Part shown: positions 18,387-28,227 of the stretch, piece by piece
Position numbering within the stretch: the stretch's first letter is position 1
Layout of the letters: every line of letters starts with the position of its first letter
Source: Pedobacter jeongneungensis
GTDB taxonomy: Bacteria > Bacteroidota > Bacteroidia > Sphingobacteriales > Sphingobacteriaceae
Direction of reading: 5' to 3'
Assembly (NCBI RefSeq): GCF_000633455.1
Contig: NZ_AYMG01000004.1
Coordinates: 1 to 64,000 of the forward strand
DNA length: 64,000 nucleotides
Notes under the pieces: model-generated
What the model was told of the DNA's origin: nothing
The model's database searches: none
What the model saw: only the letters and a program-made list of their open reading frames with translations
Translations under genes and position numbers: made by a program

Positions 18387-19400
18387 TTATTGCGGAATAA
18401 TCTCATATATTAATATGCCGCTATAATTATTGGGTACAGCGTTCATCAGCCTGCTATCGTTGGCTTTGGTAAAATAGCGAAGGTTATATTTATACGCCTG
18501 GGCATTAGTGGTGCTGCTTCCGCCACTACCAACGCTCTGACTGGTTTCTGATAAGGCTACAGTAGCTCCGGCAGAGCTACCTGCACTCAACTGTAAATTT
18601 ACGACTGATACCGGCAGGATATTGTTGCCAGCACTAAAATTTGCGCTGCTGGTTCTCACCAATATAGCATAAGGGGTGGCTGCAGTAACGGTTAGTGCAT
18701 TTGCATAACTAACCGAAGCACCATTGGTGTAATCGGCCATTGTTTTTAATTCTAATAATCCAGATCTGGCATTGTCCTGAATCTGAATCCCATAGCTTGC
18801 CGGTGTAGTGTAATTCCCATCCGGACGGATCTGCATACCATTTACCGCACTAGAGCGGCCAAGCTCTGTCCCGTTTTTATCCAACAGAACAAAAGCCAGA
18901 TTTATCGAATAAGCCTGCCAGGTTTTTAGCGCATCTAGATAGCCTCCCCCTTCAAGGATTACATCAACAGTGATTACAATGCTTTTATAAAATTCCTCAT
19001 TGCCATTTGTTAATGGGTAATTAGAAGAACTGATCAGGAATGCTTGCATGCCGGTTGCATTTAATGGAACAGGGGTGGTGCCACTTCCGATCTGCTGGAA
19101 GGTTGCTCCGTTAATGGCACTCAGCTTTAATTTAATTTTGTTGTATGGAAGGGTTTTACCCTCGCTATTGGTAATCTGCTGGTTTAAAACTGTAGCAAGG
19201 CTCCAGTTTGGATAGCTTTTGTTGTTTCCCTCGAGCGAAAGCTGAACCTGATAAGCGTTGCTAAAAGTTTGTGTCTGCGAAGAAGTTACCTGCATGTAAT
19301 TTTGGTTACTGGCGCCAATGCGTGGCTGTGCCAGGGCTTGTTGTAAAAGGCCGGCTATCATAAAAATAGTGAAGGTAAGTGAAATATTGATTCTATTCAT
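18387..19400 (-). CDS. Two-domain tip-like (adhesin) subunit
   Basis: A 337-residue exported protein with signal peptide (IAGLLQQALAQ). The N-terminal domain (about 25-200) is beta-rich and unique. The C-terminal domain (about 205-337) resembles the small pilin of the same operon: LELKTMADYTNGASVSYANALTV lines up in pattern with its DYKTTADYTDGVSLAQADHLTV, and both end in a strand after NLRYFTKAN / NITYKAAGA. One unique domain plus one pilin domain is how tip adhesins of chaperone-usher pili are built. The gene overlaps the chaperone gene by eight bases. The bound ligand cannot be predicted. Confidence 0.6.
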   Translation of the reverse strand: MNRINISLTFTIFMIAGLLQQALAQPRIGASNQNYMQVTSSQTQTFSNAYQVQLSLEGNNKSYPNWSLATVLNQQITNSEGKTLPYNKIKLKLSAINGATFQQIGSGTTPVPLNATGMQAFLISSSNYPLTNGNEEFYKSIVITVDVILEGGGYLDALKTWQAYSINLAFVLLDKNGTELGRSSAVNGMQIRPDGNYTTPASYGIQIQDNARSGLLELKTMADYTNGASVSYANALTVTAATPYAILVRTSSANFSAGNNILPVSVVNLQLSAGSSAGATVALSETSQSVGSGGSSTTNAQAYKYNLRYFTKANDSRLMNAVPNNYSGILIYEIIPQ

Positions 19401-20187
19401 GTTTAAACTCCAGCTCAGCTAACTTTACGGTGGCATCATCGCCATAATTTAATACTGCAGATGCGATATATTCTCCTTTTTCGAGTGTTTGCGGAAGGGC
19501 AAAATAAATATCACGTTTATTACCTGGCAGCGAATAAAAAATTACGTCTTTTAATATCGCCTTTTTTCCTGTTTGTCTATTTAGTAATTCGCAACTCGCT
19601 GTTCCATCAGCCCAAACATTGCCGATATTGGCAAATTTTAGCAGCAGTTCTTCTTTAACCTTCGTAAAATTTTGTATATCCAGATTAGCATTTCTACTTA
19701 TAGGGAGCCTTTGGTATAATTTAATCCCCGTGCGTACAGCTACTTTAATATTGGTGCCTTTCTGGCTCACATCATCAACCGGATTAAGCTGACTTACGTA
19801 AAGCATTGCTGTATGTACCACAATACTATCTTTTAAATCTGCTGGTGGTGCAAGTTGAATTTCAATGTCGCGGTGTTCGCCAGCCGCAAGTGAAAAAAAG
19901 GAAGAGGGAAGAATAGCCACCCACTTTGCACATGATGCCGGTGTACTGCCTGCATCGTGTATCTGGTTGTTCCCTTTTTCATCATAAGACCAGTCATTTA
20001 ATGAAATACTTAAATCCAGGGTCGAAGTTTTACTCGCATTACTTACCGTAATCTTCTGACGCAGGGATTCTCCGGGTGCTACCGTGAAGTATACCCTTGG
20101 TGGAGTTACCGATAAGCCCGTTTGTGCACGTCCTGCAATAGAAAACATTAACATCAAAAGCGGCATAAAGTAAAATAATTTTCTCAT
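19393..20187 (-). CDS. PapD-like periplasmic pilus chaperone
   Basis: A 264-residue exported protein (signal to about AGRAQ22). It then has the two-Ig-fold pattern of fimbrial chaperones: LSVTPPRVYFTVAPGES followed by QKITVSNAS (strand A1/B1 region), VAILPSSFFSLAAGEHRDIEI (the segment before the F1/G1 strands), then VRTGIKLYQRLP, and a second domain with LLLKFANIGNVWADG. Such chaperones hold pilin subunits in the periplasm by donor-strand complementation. It lies directly between the pilin and tip-like genes, as expected for a pilus assembly operon. Confidence 0.75.
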   Translation of the reverse strand: MRKLFYFMPLLMLMFSIAGRAQTGLSVTPPRVYFTVAPGESLRQKITVSNASKTSTLDLSISLNDWSYDEKGNNQIHDAGSTPASCAKWVAILPSSFFSLAAGEHRDIEIQLAPPADLKDSIVVHTAMLYVSQLNPVDDVSQKGTNIKVAVRTGIKLYQRLPISRNANLDIQNFTKVKEELLLKFANIGNVWADGTASCELLNRQTGKKAILKDVIFYSLPGNKRDIYFALPQTLEKGEYIASAVLNYGDDATVKLAELEFKHE

Positions 20188-20226
20188 AACAACGGCGGAT
20201 GGTTTTTAAAAAGGCAAATATACAAC

Positions 20227-20261
20227 AAAGGCAACTTTGAGTATCACTCAAAATTGCCTTT
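20227..20261 (-). terminator. Intercistronic hairpin after the pilin gene
   Basis: AAAGGCAA and TTGCCTTT form an eight-base outer stem and TTGAGT/ACTCAA a six-base inner stem around a three-base loop. The hairpin lies between the pilin stop (20280) and the chaperone start (20187). There is no long T run, so it is more likely an mRNA-stabilising or partial-termination element that raises pilin over downstream products. Confidence 0.65.
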
Positions 20262-20279
20262 ATGTGGATTAATTCATAA

Positions 20280-20816
20280 CTAGTTTGCCTCAATAGTATA
20301 GGTTACAGTTGTCGTATAAACTGTTGGATTTTCAGTTTTAAAGTATTTATCTACATATTTCTGAGCACCTGCAGCTTTGTAGGTAATGTTAAAGTTCTTG
20401 TTAACACTTCCGGTATTGCTTGAAATGATCGTCTGATCGGTATTGCTTAGGTTGCGGGCAGTATAACTGGCATTAGCCAATTGATTGCTTGTACCCGCTA
20501 ACGGACTGATACTTACATCACTGGCATCGATGTTAGCTTTTGCGCCTGTTAAGCTAGCGGAAGCTGATTTTACTTTCACGATAAAGGCCCCTGTACTGTA
20601 AACTGTTAAGTGATCAGCCTGCGCTAAACTTACTCCGTCTGTATAATCAGCAGTAGTTTTGTAATCGAGGTGTACCGTTTTTTGGGTCGGGTTAACTGTA
20701 ATAGTCTGGATAGGATAAAGACGGATATTAAGCGTTGCGTTATCAGTTTGTGCAATGGCTACTTTTCCAACTAATGTTAATGCAATTACTGAGATACTTG
20801 AAATGAATGATTTCAT
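20280..20816 (-). CDS. Small pilin-like major subunit
   Basis: A 178-residue exported protein with signal peptide (VALTLVG-type core, cleavage near AIAQ23). The mature protein starts with an alternating hydrophobic stretch (NATLNIRLYPIQTITV) that would suit a donor strand, followed by a beta-rich domain and a final strand (YTTTVTYTIEAN). It is first in the operon, is followed by an mRNA hairpin, and shares its domain with the C-terminal half of the tip-like protein. These points fit the major subunit of a chaperone-usher-type fibre. It lacks the long N-terminal prodomain and lipobox of Bacteroidetes FimA/Mfa pilins. Confidence 0.65.
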   Translation of the reverse strand: MKSFISSISVIALTLVGKVAIAQTDNATLNIRLYPIQTITVNPTQKTVHLDYKTTADYTDGVSLAQADHLTVYSTGAFIVKVKSASASLTGAKANIDASDVSISPLAGTSNQLANASYTARNLSNTDQTIISSNTGSVNKNFNITYKAAGAQKYVDKYFKTENPTVYTTTVTYTIEAN

Positions 20817-20935
20817 GATTTTTGTTTAATTATTTTGCTTTTTAAAATTTTATATTATTTTTGTCAATACCAACCAAAAAGATAGACTTACGCTAGTCTG
20901 TAAATTTTATGTTACTTTCTTGTTTGAATGGAGTG

Positions 20936-20943
20936 CAAAGTTA
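20936..20943 (-). promoter_or_regulatory. Possible -7 element of the pilus operon
   Basis: On the minus strand this reads TAACTTTG, matching the Bacteroidota TAnnTTTG element. The upstream -33 TTG is not clear. Transcription would start about 110 bases before the pilin ATG, leaving a leader that contains a small AGACT-tacgct-AGTCT hairpin (20884-20899). Confidence 0.4.
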
Positions 20944-20959
20944 TCGCTATTCCGAATTG

Positions 20960-23372
20960 AGAAAATATGAAAAATAACTAAAATCATATTAAAAAAGAAT
21001 ACACTACTATATTTACATGTTATTTTAGATAAATGACTGATCGACAGACACATATGTAGCTTCTTTTTTATTGACAATTGTCAAGACTTGTTTTTCTATC
21101 TAAATAAATCATCTAAAACAATTTTTTTTTTCGATTTTGAGGCGATTGACAATAAAGGCTATCTGGAACCGGTTTATCGGCATTTCGCTTTGCCACCCCA
21201 GATTAAATCATTATCCAATGTTGATGCCCTGCTGCCCACCTGTCAGTCCCGGATCAATCGAAATGCTATCCTAGAATCTTATTTCGACATAAAGCACAAA
21301 ATATTCTGTCTCTTTAGGTCACTAAAGCTTTCCATCTCTGAGCAATCTCATACATACCTCACCGCTCCTGTTTTTAAATTTCGGTGGCCAGTCCAGGATG
21401 GGGTGCATAGCGCCCCTTAAAAATAGTCTCAGCACATCGCGTTGTTTTCCTTCACAAACTTTAAAAACCCTTACGCCGTGCCTATTATAAAACATCGCGC
21501 CAGGCCAGGACTAAGTGCTATAAGAAAAAGAATAAAAAGCTGGAAAATATTTTTAATGATGAATCAAAGTCACGAATACTTCGTGGCACTAAGGACAGGC
21601 TATCCCGAAGAAATGTGCTAATCAAGGAATTCACCCATGTGATAGGCAGCTAGGAGATTTATTTGCATTGAATTCAAAGCAGCCCTTACCACTGCTGCGT
21701 TTATGTATAATTTTTAAAATCAGCCCATTTGTTACGCCTAATCAGATAAGGACTTCGCGGATCATTCGAGACCTCTTACACCATGCGATTTATCGTCTTT
21801 TTACTTTCTTTCACCAGCATGGCCATCTAGTTGCTGTAAAATTCCTTTCCGTTAGGTTTTCCTTTGAGGCTACGTGGTTCTGGTCTTTGTGACAAAAAAC
21901 CATAGGTAATCGAATATTATTGCTCAAGGCAATCTCATTTAGTCAGTATTTCCCTGCGATAATCGATCGCTGTTGATTCACCGATGCTTTTGACGCTTCG
22001 CTCCCTTTCTGTATCACGAACAGTTTGGCAGCCTCTATCTACAGATACCAGACGCAATAGGTCTAATAGAAGTTATCGGCATGTAAAGAAATAGCCTTGA
22101 TCGCCGTGCCTGAGGAATATTTTTAGCAAATTGCGGAATTTTCACACTGCTCACCTTGGCATGTTGTTTTGTTCACCGAGTATCATGGCACGCAACGGAA
22201 ACATATCCGACGGTAAGAAGCGCGAATATAAATGTTGATTAATTTCATTTCCCCCAGGCCTAGGGGTAAGTATCTAATAATTTATAATGATCTAAAACCG
22301 GATGCCTTCGTTATTAAAAAAAGAACCCTTAGGAATAAACTGTGATATCATCAGCGCTAATTCAGAGCAGGACATTTCAAACGCAGGTATAATCAATAAT
22401 GCCTTTCTCAGGATCGATTTTTTTTGCATAAGTTGTTTAGCATCTGTAACAATGTGGATTCGGTTATTCAACAATTGAACCTACCCTTTACGCTTTTTGT
22501 GCCCATTTAGCATTAGCCTTGAAACTCATAACAGTTTTTGCCTCCTTACAGTAACGCTCACCTACTGTATCCTTTTAAGGCGCGTCCTAGACCTCCATAA
22601 GAAGCCATGCCCACAGTCGGTGTCATAGTACTTGGCCAAAAGAACTTAAGAAATGCCCAGAATCAAAACTATTTTAGGATTGATCTAATAAGGATAAGTA
22701 CAAACTGGTTAAAAAGGGTATTTAATAAAGCTCCCCAAAGCCTGCCCCCTCTCAACACTCATCATAAATAATATTATTCTTTTAGCAATGCGAACCATCA
22801 GGGGCAAGAAAAGGGGCAGTAAAGGCCTGCACCACACAGAGCACCATAAACCAGTAGTCTTCTCACAACCATAAAATAATTTTACCTGAAAAGTCTGAAA
22901 CTTTATAAAAGATCAGCCATCAATGATCTTTTGCTGTTTCTTTTTTTGGCAGATAAGGACAAACATTAACCTTTTTAATAAGGCATTGCTTGTATCCCAC
23001 GATTATTCTTATTACACTAAACTTTATCGCATTGTTGAGCTAGCTACTTTTTTCCAATGGCAAGAGTTACCATCAGCTAATGGAGGTGGGCTATTAGCCT
23101 AGTATAACACATTCGAACCGATCAACAGGACTTATGCAATCGTAGCTTAAATACGACAGCCTATATTCACCGATTCCAGGTTCCAGATGCCTCAAGCTAC
23201 AATTCCTGCATATATTTGTTCATAATCCCACTAACTTCCAGAAAAGCACTAAATATTTTTACTAAAAGTATCCCATTGTGAATGTTTTGATAACATAATT
23301 TGCAAATTCAATACTGAAAAGATTTATATTAGCAAATTGCAGTTTATTTGGACGCTAAATAGGTTACCTATC
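20960..23372. other. 2.4-kb gap with no supported gene
   Basis: Both strands are full of stops. The longest frames (21088-21420 plus, 22292-22474 minus) have protein-like pieces but no family match, start context or partner. The stretch reads as decayed DNA separating the pilus operon from an AraC regulator. I see no tRNA or clear insertion-sequence end. Confidence 0.45.
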
Positions 23373-24251
23373 ATGAACATAACGGATAGAAAAGATTTTA
23401 TAACCAAAAACCATATCTATGTTGGACACTCTTCTGGTCTTCAAACGATTCTGGGAAATATCAGTACTCCAAGGCGATGGCCCTATTTTTTCATATTATT
23501 CAGCACAGACACTCAATTATTGCATTGCATAGAAAATGAACGCTTCCCCGTGGCCGCAGGCCATTTTGTTTTTGTAGGTCCAGACAGATACCATTCCTTC
23601 ATTCTAGATCAACAAGGAGAATTTTGGATAATAGCTTTCGATTATGGATTTTATGCGAGAACTCCAAATGATGCATATTTCATTCAGAACAGTAATCTTT
23701 TTTTTGATCTGAACAGAATCTATATCAGCAGACCGTCAGTCGACATTGCCGAATATGTTACACTACAGATGGAATTTCTCGAAAAACTCGCAAACCGCCA
23801 ACAGGCTCCCTTACATACCGATATTATTCACAATGCTGTCCAGGCGATTTTACTCCGATCTACCTTTCTATCCCAGGGACTGCAGAATCCTGATGTCCAG
23901 TTTAGCAATAATCAAGACAGAGAAATTGCAAATAAATTTAGAGAACATCTTCATATTTTTTACCAACAGGAAAAAAAAATCGATTATTACGCCCAAGCAT
24001 TGAAAATTACCCCAAGGCGTCTTAATCAGGCTACGAATAACATATACGGCCGTTCTGCCAAACAGATGGTGACTGAAAAGCTCTTCGAGGAATCGAAGAG
24101 CCTCCTCACACATAGTACATTAACGATCAAGGAAATAAGCTACCGTATGGGCTTTACCGAAGAAAATAATTTCAGTGCGTTTTTTACCAAACATGCTGGC
24201 TATAGCCCAAAAAAATACAAGAATCTTCAGTCGAGCATCCATACAGATTAA
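23373..24251 (+). CDS. AraC-family transcriptional regulator
   Basis: I chose the ATG at 23373 (MNITDRKDF), 12 codons inside the open frame, since the upstream ATG lacks conservation-like sequence. The protein of about 292 residues has an N-terminal cupin-like sensing domain (containing HFVFVGPDRYHSF) and a C-terminal double helix-turn-helix (about 195-285) with YYAQALKITPRRLNQ and SYRMGFTEENNFSAFFTKH, the AraC signature. The gene stands alone in a decayed region, so its targets are not evident. Confidence 0.85.
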   Translation: MNITDRKDFITKNHIYVGHSSGLQTILGNISTPRRWPYFFILFSTDTQLLHCIENERFPVAAGHFVFVGPDRYHSFILDQQGEFWIIAFDYGFYARTPNDAYFIQNSNLFFDLNRIYISRPSVDIAEYVTLQMEFLEKLANRQQAPLHTDIIHNAVQAILLRSTFLSQGLQNPDVQFSNNQDREIANKFREHLHIFYQQEKKIDYYAQALKITPRRLNQATNNIYGRSAKQMVTEKLFEESKSLLTHSTLTIKEISYRMGFTEENNFSAFFTKHAGYSPKKYKNLQSSIHTD

Positions 24252-24497
24252 TTCCATGGTATTTAAAAGATGATAATTTCTGGACCATTTATTTCAAGCT
24301 TCAATACCATATTTTAAATGAATTTTAATCCTTCAATAAGGAACACTTTTTTATTACTGTTAGCAATACACGAGAATTTAGGTATCAAATTTAAGACATC
24401 CCTTATTTGCGATAACGCGATTGATTGGGACTGCAATGGCCTAAGCTGATGCTATGTGGGATGCCTTGAGTCCGTAGCTTTATCATGGTAGCATTCA

Positions 24498-24599
24498 AAT
24501 GACAATAACCTGCTGGAAAATGGGAAAAGGATGGTAAACCTGGGGCAGGAAAACTATCTCTTTGCCGAAAACCACGAAGCAGCACAAAGATCAACAATG
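24498..24599 (+). mobile_element. IS66-family transposase remnant (C-terminal piece)
   Basis: The frame reads DNNLLENGKRMV then GQENYLFAENHEAAQRSTM. This matches the conserved C-terminal end of IS66 TnpC transposases (DNNLIEN, then RKNYLFAGSHEAAQR). Only about 34 codons remain, with several substitutions, and no other part of the element or its ends is visible. Confidence 0.65.
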
Positions 24600-26454
24600 A
24601 AATCTTTTTACTTGCAATCAGCAGAAAGCATCAGGTTAATCCCTACAATTGACTTAAATAGATTCTTTCATTCTTTTATCAATTATAGGCATCTGTATAC
24701 CCTCTTCGTGATCAAAGCGACTCAATACCAGCATTGTCGGATATGTGAAAACTACTGTCCGACTTCAATTTTTGGTGTAAGTATCCTGGGTATTGAATGA
24801 AGCATCAAAGCAGGCTATGATATTTGAATGTAGTTGTCATTCTAATATCAGTCATTACCTTCCTACCTTAGGCAACTGAGTCTTTCTGTCCTCATTCTAA
24901 AAAAGGAGGCTGATTATCTCAATGGCATGCGGAACAAAACTGTTAATGGTTTTCAATAGTTGACTTTTTTTTCACTGGGAGGAAATTCACAAGATTACAT
25001 TGCATGCTTCCGATTCTTTACACTGATGGTGAAGAAGCTCTAATCATAAAGCGCTGAGATCTCAACAGATAGTCTATGGAGCGTATTAAATGAAAGGGGA
25101 TATGGATTATACCCCTTTCCTCAAAAGCTTGGGATGTAATTATAGGCCGCCTCCAAAAGAAAATATCTGCACTAACTCTGGATTCGACTCAACAAAGACT
25201 GTACAACATTTATATTGTGAAGATGCAGATGTCATATTGGTCTTTCCCTGATGTCGAGCGACTGGAAATCAGGGGGAGTAGACCAAAAATTTAGTGTTCA
25301 GCAAGGATTATCCGTTGTGCGATAGCTCAGCTAATCCTTTTAGACTGTAGAGAGTTGTTTTTTTAAAAAAAACAGATCAATAAGCATTGGAAATCCAATT
25401 GCACTTTCAATTCTAGGTCGGATCATAATAAAAGATTAGGTGGTATTTTCCTTGCAACAACCATAATTTTAAAACAAGCAGATAAGAAAAGTGGATTAGT
25501 GAGTATTCAAAACACAGGTCAATTTTAAAACTACTTTGGTTTTCTCCATAAAAGGTCATTGAAAGTTGAATTTAGATTAGAAAATCATCCATCAGTTGAA
25601 GGGTTGGCTTTAATGGAACCCAGCGTTGGATGGATGATTTAAATATCTTTATCAATAGATTTAACAGCCTTCCCAGCCGTGTAACAAAAGTGGAAAACAG
25701 TTTCTCTAAGATCTATTTTTTTACATCAACCCCTCAGTTTATTACACGAAATGAAGTTTTCTGTGAAAGCTTTAGATCTTCTAGTGTAACAAACTCATCT
25801 TTGGATTACTCAAGGGTCTAGCGAACTATCTGTAGATCCAATGTAACAGTTGCTGTTCAAGAACTGAATTGATTAATAGTGAAGTAGATTTATACCTTCT
25901 TCTTAATAAGTCTCAAATCCCAAAAACTTGTTGGAAATATAAATTGTACTGACCCGGAAATCTTTTATCTGAGTTCAGGAAATTACCTGTTGAAGTCGGA
26001 GGCTAAGGCGAAAGCACCAAAACAAAATTGATCCTGGCGTAGAAAGCTGCTATTGTATTGGGCTGCCGATTTTCCTCCCGGGCAGATTCCAAAATGGATA
26101 GGCCCGATAAATGGAAGATGTTACCCAACGGTACTCTCATATACTGATTAATAAAAATAAAGGAATCCAATTTTCTGATAGACAATTTTAGTACCAAATT
26201 TCAAACACTCTGGATGCTTAGTTCGTTGATAATGTACCCAGTACCTCGAAGTCAAAAAATATTTCAAATCGTTGTATAACGACGGTATTCGAAAATTACA
26301 AGCACTTTAGCCGCCTGTAATATTGTGGGAAATAACATTTTATCATAATTTTTCAGAATTATTCTTAAATGCGGAACTAACCTGCTAACTTATATGGCAG
26401 GTATTTATCTCGCCAACATGGTCAACCACATAAAATGTGTTTTATTTATTAACT
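24600..26454. other. Decayed gap with two inverted-repeat structures
   Basis: No supported gene in 1.85 kb. At 25237-25286 TTGGTCT pairs with AGACCAA, enclosing CCCTGAT and ATCAGGG arms; the CCCCCTGATTTCC wording of this site recalls insertion-sequence ends, but I cannot confirm it. At 25582-25593 and 25629-25640, AAATCATCCATC and GATGGATGATTT form a perfect 12-base inverted repeat with a 35-base interior. Confidence 0.4.
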
Positions 26455-26637
26455 CTAACCAACTGTCCCAGCATCCCCAGATAGATCATCAAGAATCTCT
26501 TCTGGGTATGTCTCAAATGCATAAAAGCTTCTAACTTTGTTTTGAAATCCTAATAAGGAGGGTAATGTAAGCAGGCTGCTAACCAGAACATAATCTGCTA
26601 TTCCATGAACCTTAGGTGAGATTGGTCTTGTCTTCAT
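26455..26637 (-). pseudogene. N-terminal fragment of a small membrane protein
   Basis: Sixty codons beginning MKTRPISPKVHGIADYVL, followed by a hydrophobic helix (SSLLTLPSLLGF) and a basic turn. From memory this start is typical of a small Bacteroidota membrane protein of about 110-130 residues with four helices, which I cannot name. Here the sequence after FYAFETYPEE no longer looks like membrane protein and stops early, so the gene seems cut. Confidence 0.45.
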
Positions 26638-26985
26638 ATTTCTTCGTTTAGTTGATTAATTATACTTTAACAATGTTATCAAGAAAAAGTTGCAGGTGTG
26701 GAGAACAGTCCAATTTATAGGGAAGGTTACATATGCCGGCGACTTCGGGAGGATCTCCATATACTGGTTCGAACTTACGTCCGCTCAGGGATTACTATAT
26801 TGGTTTTGCACTTCCTATCTCTTAAATAATTATATTTAAGCATTTAAATTCTCAAATATACGTTATCTCAAATATCTGATACGGCCCGAGCATAGGGTGA
26901 TGTCAGATTATGTTCAGCAAGCTGATGGTAAAAAAGTCTGTACCTACCAGGCGGTCTCTTCCATCTATACTCACAACTATTGCGG

Positions 26986-27135
26986 TCAATCCGGTGCCAA
27001 CGTCAGTCTTTTCTTAAGTAAATCGAAGCTTGCCCTCCCATACATTTGGCGTTTAATAGTCTTAAGTTTGTTAACATTGCCTTCGCCTAGACGATTGTTC
27101 CAATGTAGGTTGATAGCATTTCTATGGATTGAAGA
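26986..27135 (-). mobile_element. ISL3-family transposase remnant (C-terminal piece)
   Basis: The minus strand reads AINLHWNNRLGEG then NVNKLKTIKRQMYGRASFDLL and ends with a stop at 26986-26988. The segment EGNVNKLKTIKRQMYGRA is the conserved C-terminal signature of ISL3 (DDE_Tnp_ISL3) transposases. The catalytic part is missing; an in-frame stop precedes the fragment. Confidence 0.75.
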
Positions 27136-27325
27136 TCAGATGATAATCTTGTGGTGAAAATTTTAAACTATGCAATAACCGAATGTTTAGCTTCAATAAA
27201 TGGCATTAAAAAGTAAATAACAATCGCATTAACACGAAGAATTTGATTTGGATATTGTAAAAAGTAAAATGATCAGATTATTTTTGAGTACTTTTTCCCA
27301 ACGTCACGATCTTGCCTATTTAATA

Positions 27326-28171
27326 ATGGAATCTAAAATTATCAAGCCCAGGAATGAATTTCTAAAAAAATATGTTCAATATTTTTTATTCTTTAAAAAG
27401 TCAGATCCTGGATTTTTAAGCTATTCCACATTTCCAAATAACAACCTCTGCCTTGCCATTTACAAGGAAAATACAATCGATTATACCTGCAATTCAAAAT
27501 CCAATAACTGCATCATTACACTGGGTGCTTCCGGTTTCAAAAGCAGATTGTTCGGTTTTCATAGAATGCCATTTCAGGTTGATATCAATTCGGCTTTGGA
27601 TCAAATCTGCATTCTTTTCGAGCCTGCTGCCTTAATTGCTTTTACCCGTGAGTCCTATCAAGACTTACTGGCCACAGATCATGTATTTGATATATTCATC
27701 CGTAAGTGTGATTTTTTTCTCGAACGGCTGTTCGATGAGGATAGTCTTCCAAGAAGAGCTGAGAAATTGGAAAACCTGCTATTGGAAAACTTAAATATCA
27801 GACACTCGGATAAGATGATAGAAGCATTACATCTAATAAAAACAGGCCGTGAGCAAAATTTAACTATTGAAAGACTCGCTAAAAAACTTGGAATGAGCGC
27901 TCCCACATTGTTTCGCCTGTTTAAAAACAATGTAGGCATGAACCCTAAATCCTATATGAATACCCATCGCTTTAGAAATATCCTTAATGAAATCCTCCGT
28001 GGTCAACACCATTTAACAAGTATTGCCTATGCTAATCTTTACTATGACCAAGCCCATTTTATAAAAGATTTCAAGGCATTCTCCGGGTTTTCGCCGGGGC
28101 AGCTTTTAAATAAAATTTCCATTGAGCAAAATGACCTGGCGTGGATCTACAATAATAAACACCATCAATGA
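27326..28171 (+). CDS. AraC-family transcriptional regulator
   Basis: I chose the start MESKIIKPRNEFLKKYV because this is how the N-terminal DUF6597-type domain usually begins; an open frame extends 26 codons upstream to 27248. The C-terminal domain (last 100 residues) has the AraC double helix-turn-helix: IERLAKKLGMSAPTLFRLF and ANLYYDQAHFIKDFKAFSG followed by FSPGQ. Its stop overlaps an ATG of the frame holding the S41 protease (ATGA), so the regulator and protease are probably co-transcribed. Confidence 0.85.
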   Translation: MESKIIKPRNEFLKKYVQYFLFFKKSDPGFLSYSTFPNNNLCLAIYKENTIDYTCNSKSNNCIITLGASGFKSRLFGFHRMPFQVDINSALDQICILFEPAALIAFTRESYQDLLATDHVFDIFIRKCDFFLERLFDEDSLPRRAEKLENLLLENLNIRHSDKMIEALHLIKTGREQNLTIERLAKKLGMSAPTLFRLFKNNVGMNPKSYMNTHRFRNILNEILRGQHHLTSIAYANLYYDQAHFIKDFKAFSGFSPGQLLNKISIEQNDLAWIYNNKHHQ

Positions 28172-28227
28172 ACGATTTTTACAATTTTTACAAATTGATC
28201 TTGATTTTCTTTGTAAAAAATCAACTC

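Noticed and set aside
22292..22474. 60-codon minus-strand ORF in the 2.4-kb decayed gap
   Set aside because: Protein-like composition but no motif, partner or start context.
26735..26810. tRNA-like T-loop string GGTTCGAAC
   Set aside because: No acceptor or anticodon stem can be formed around it in either direction.
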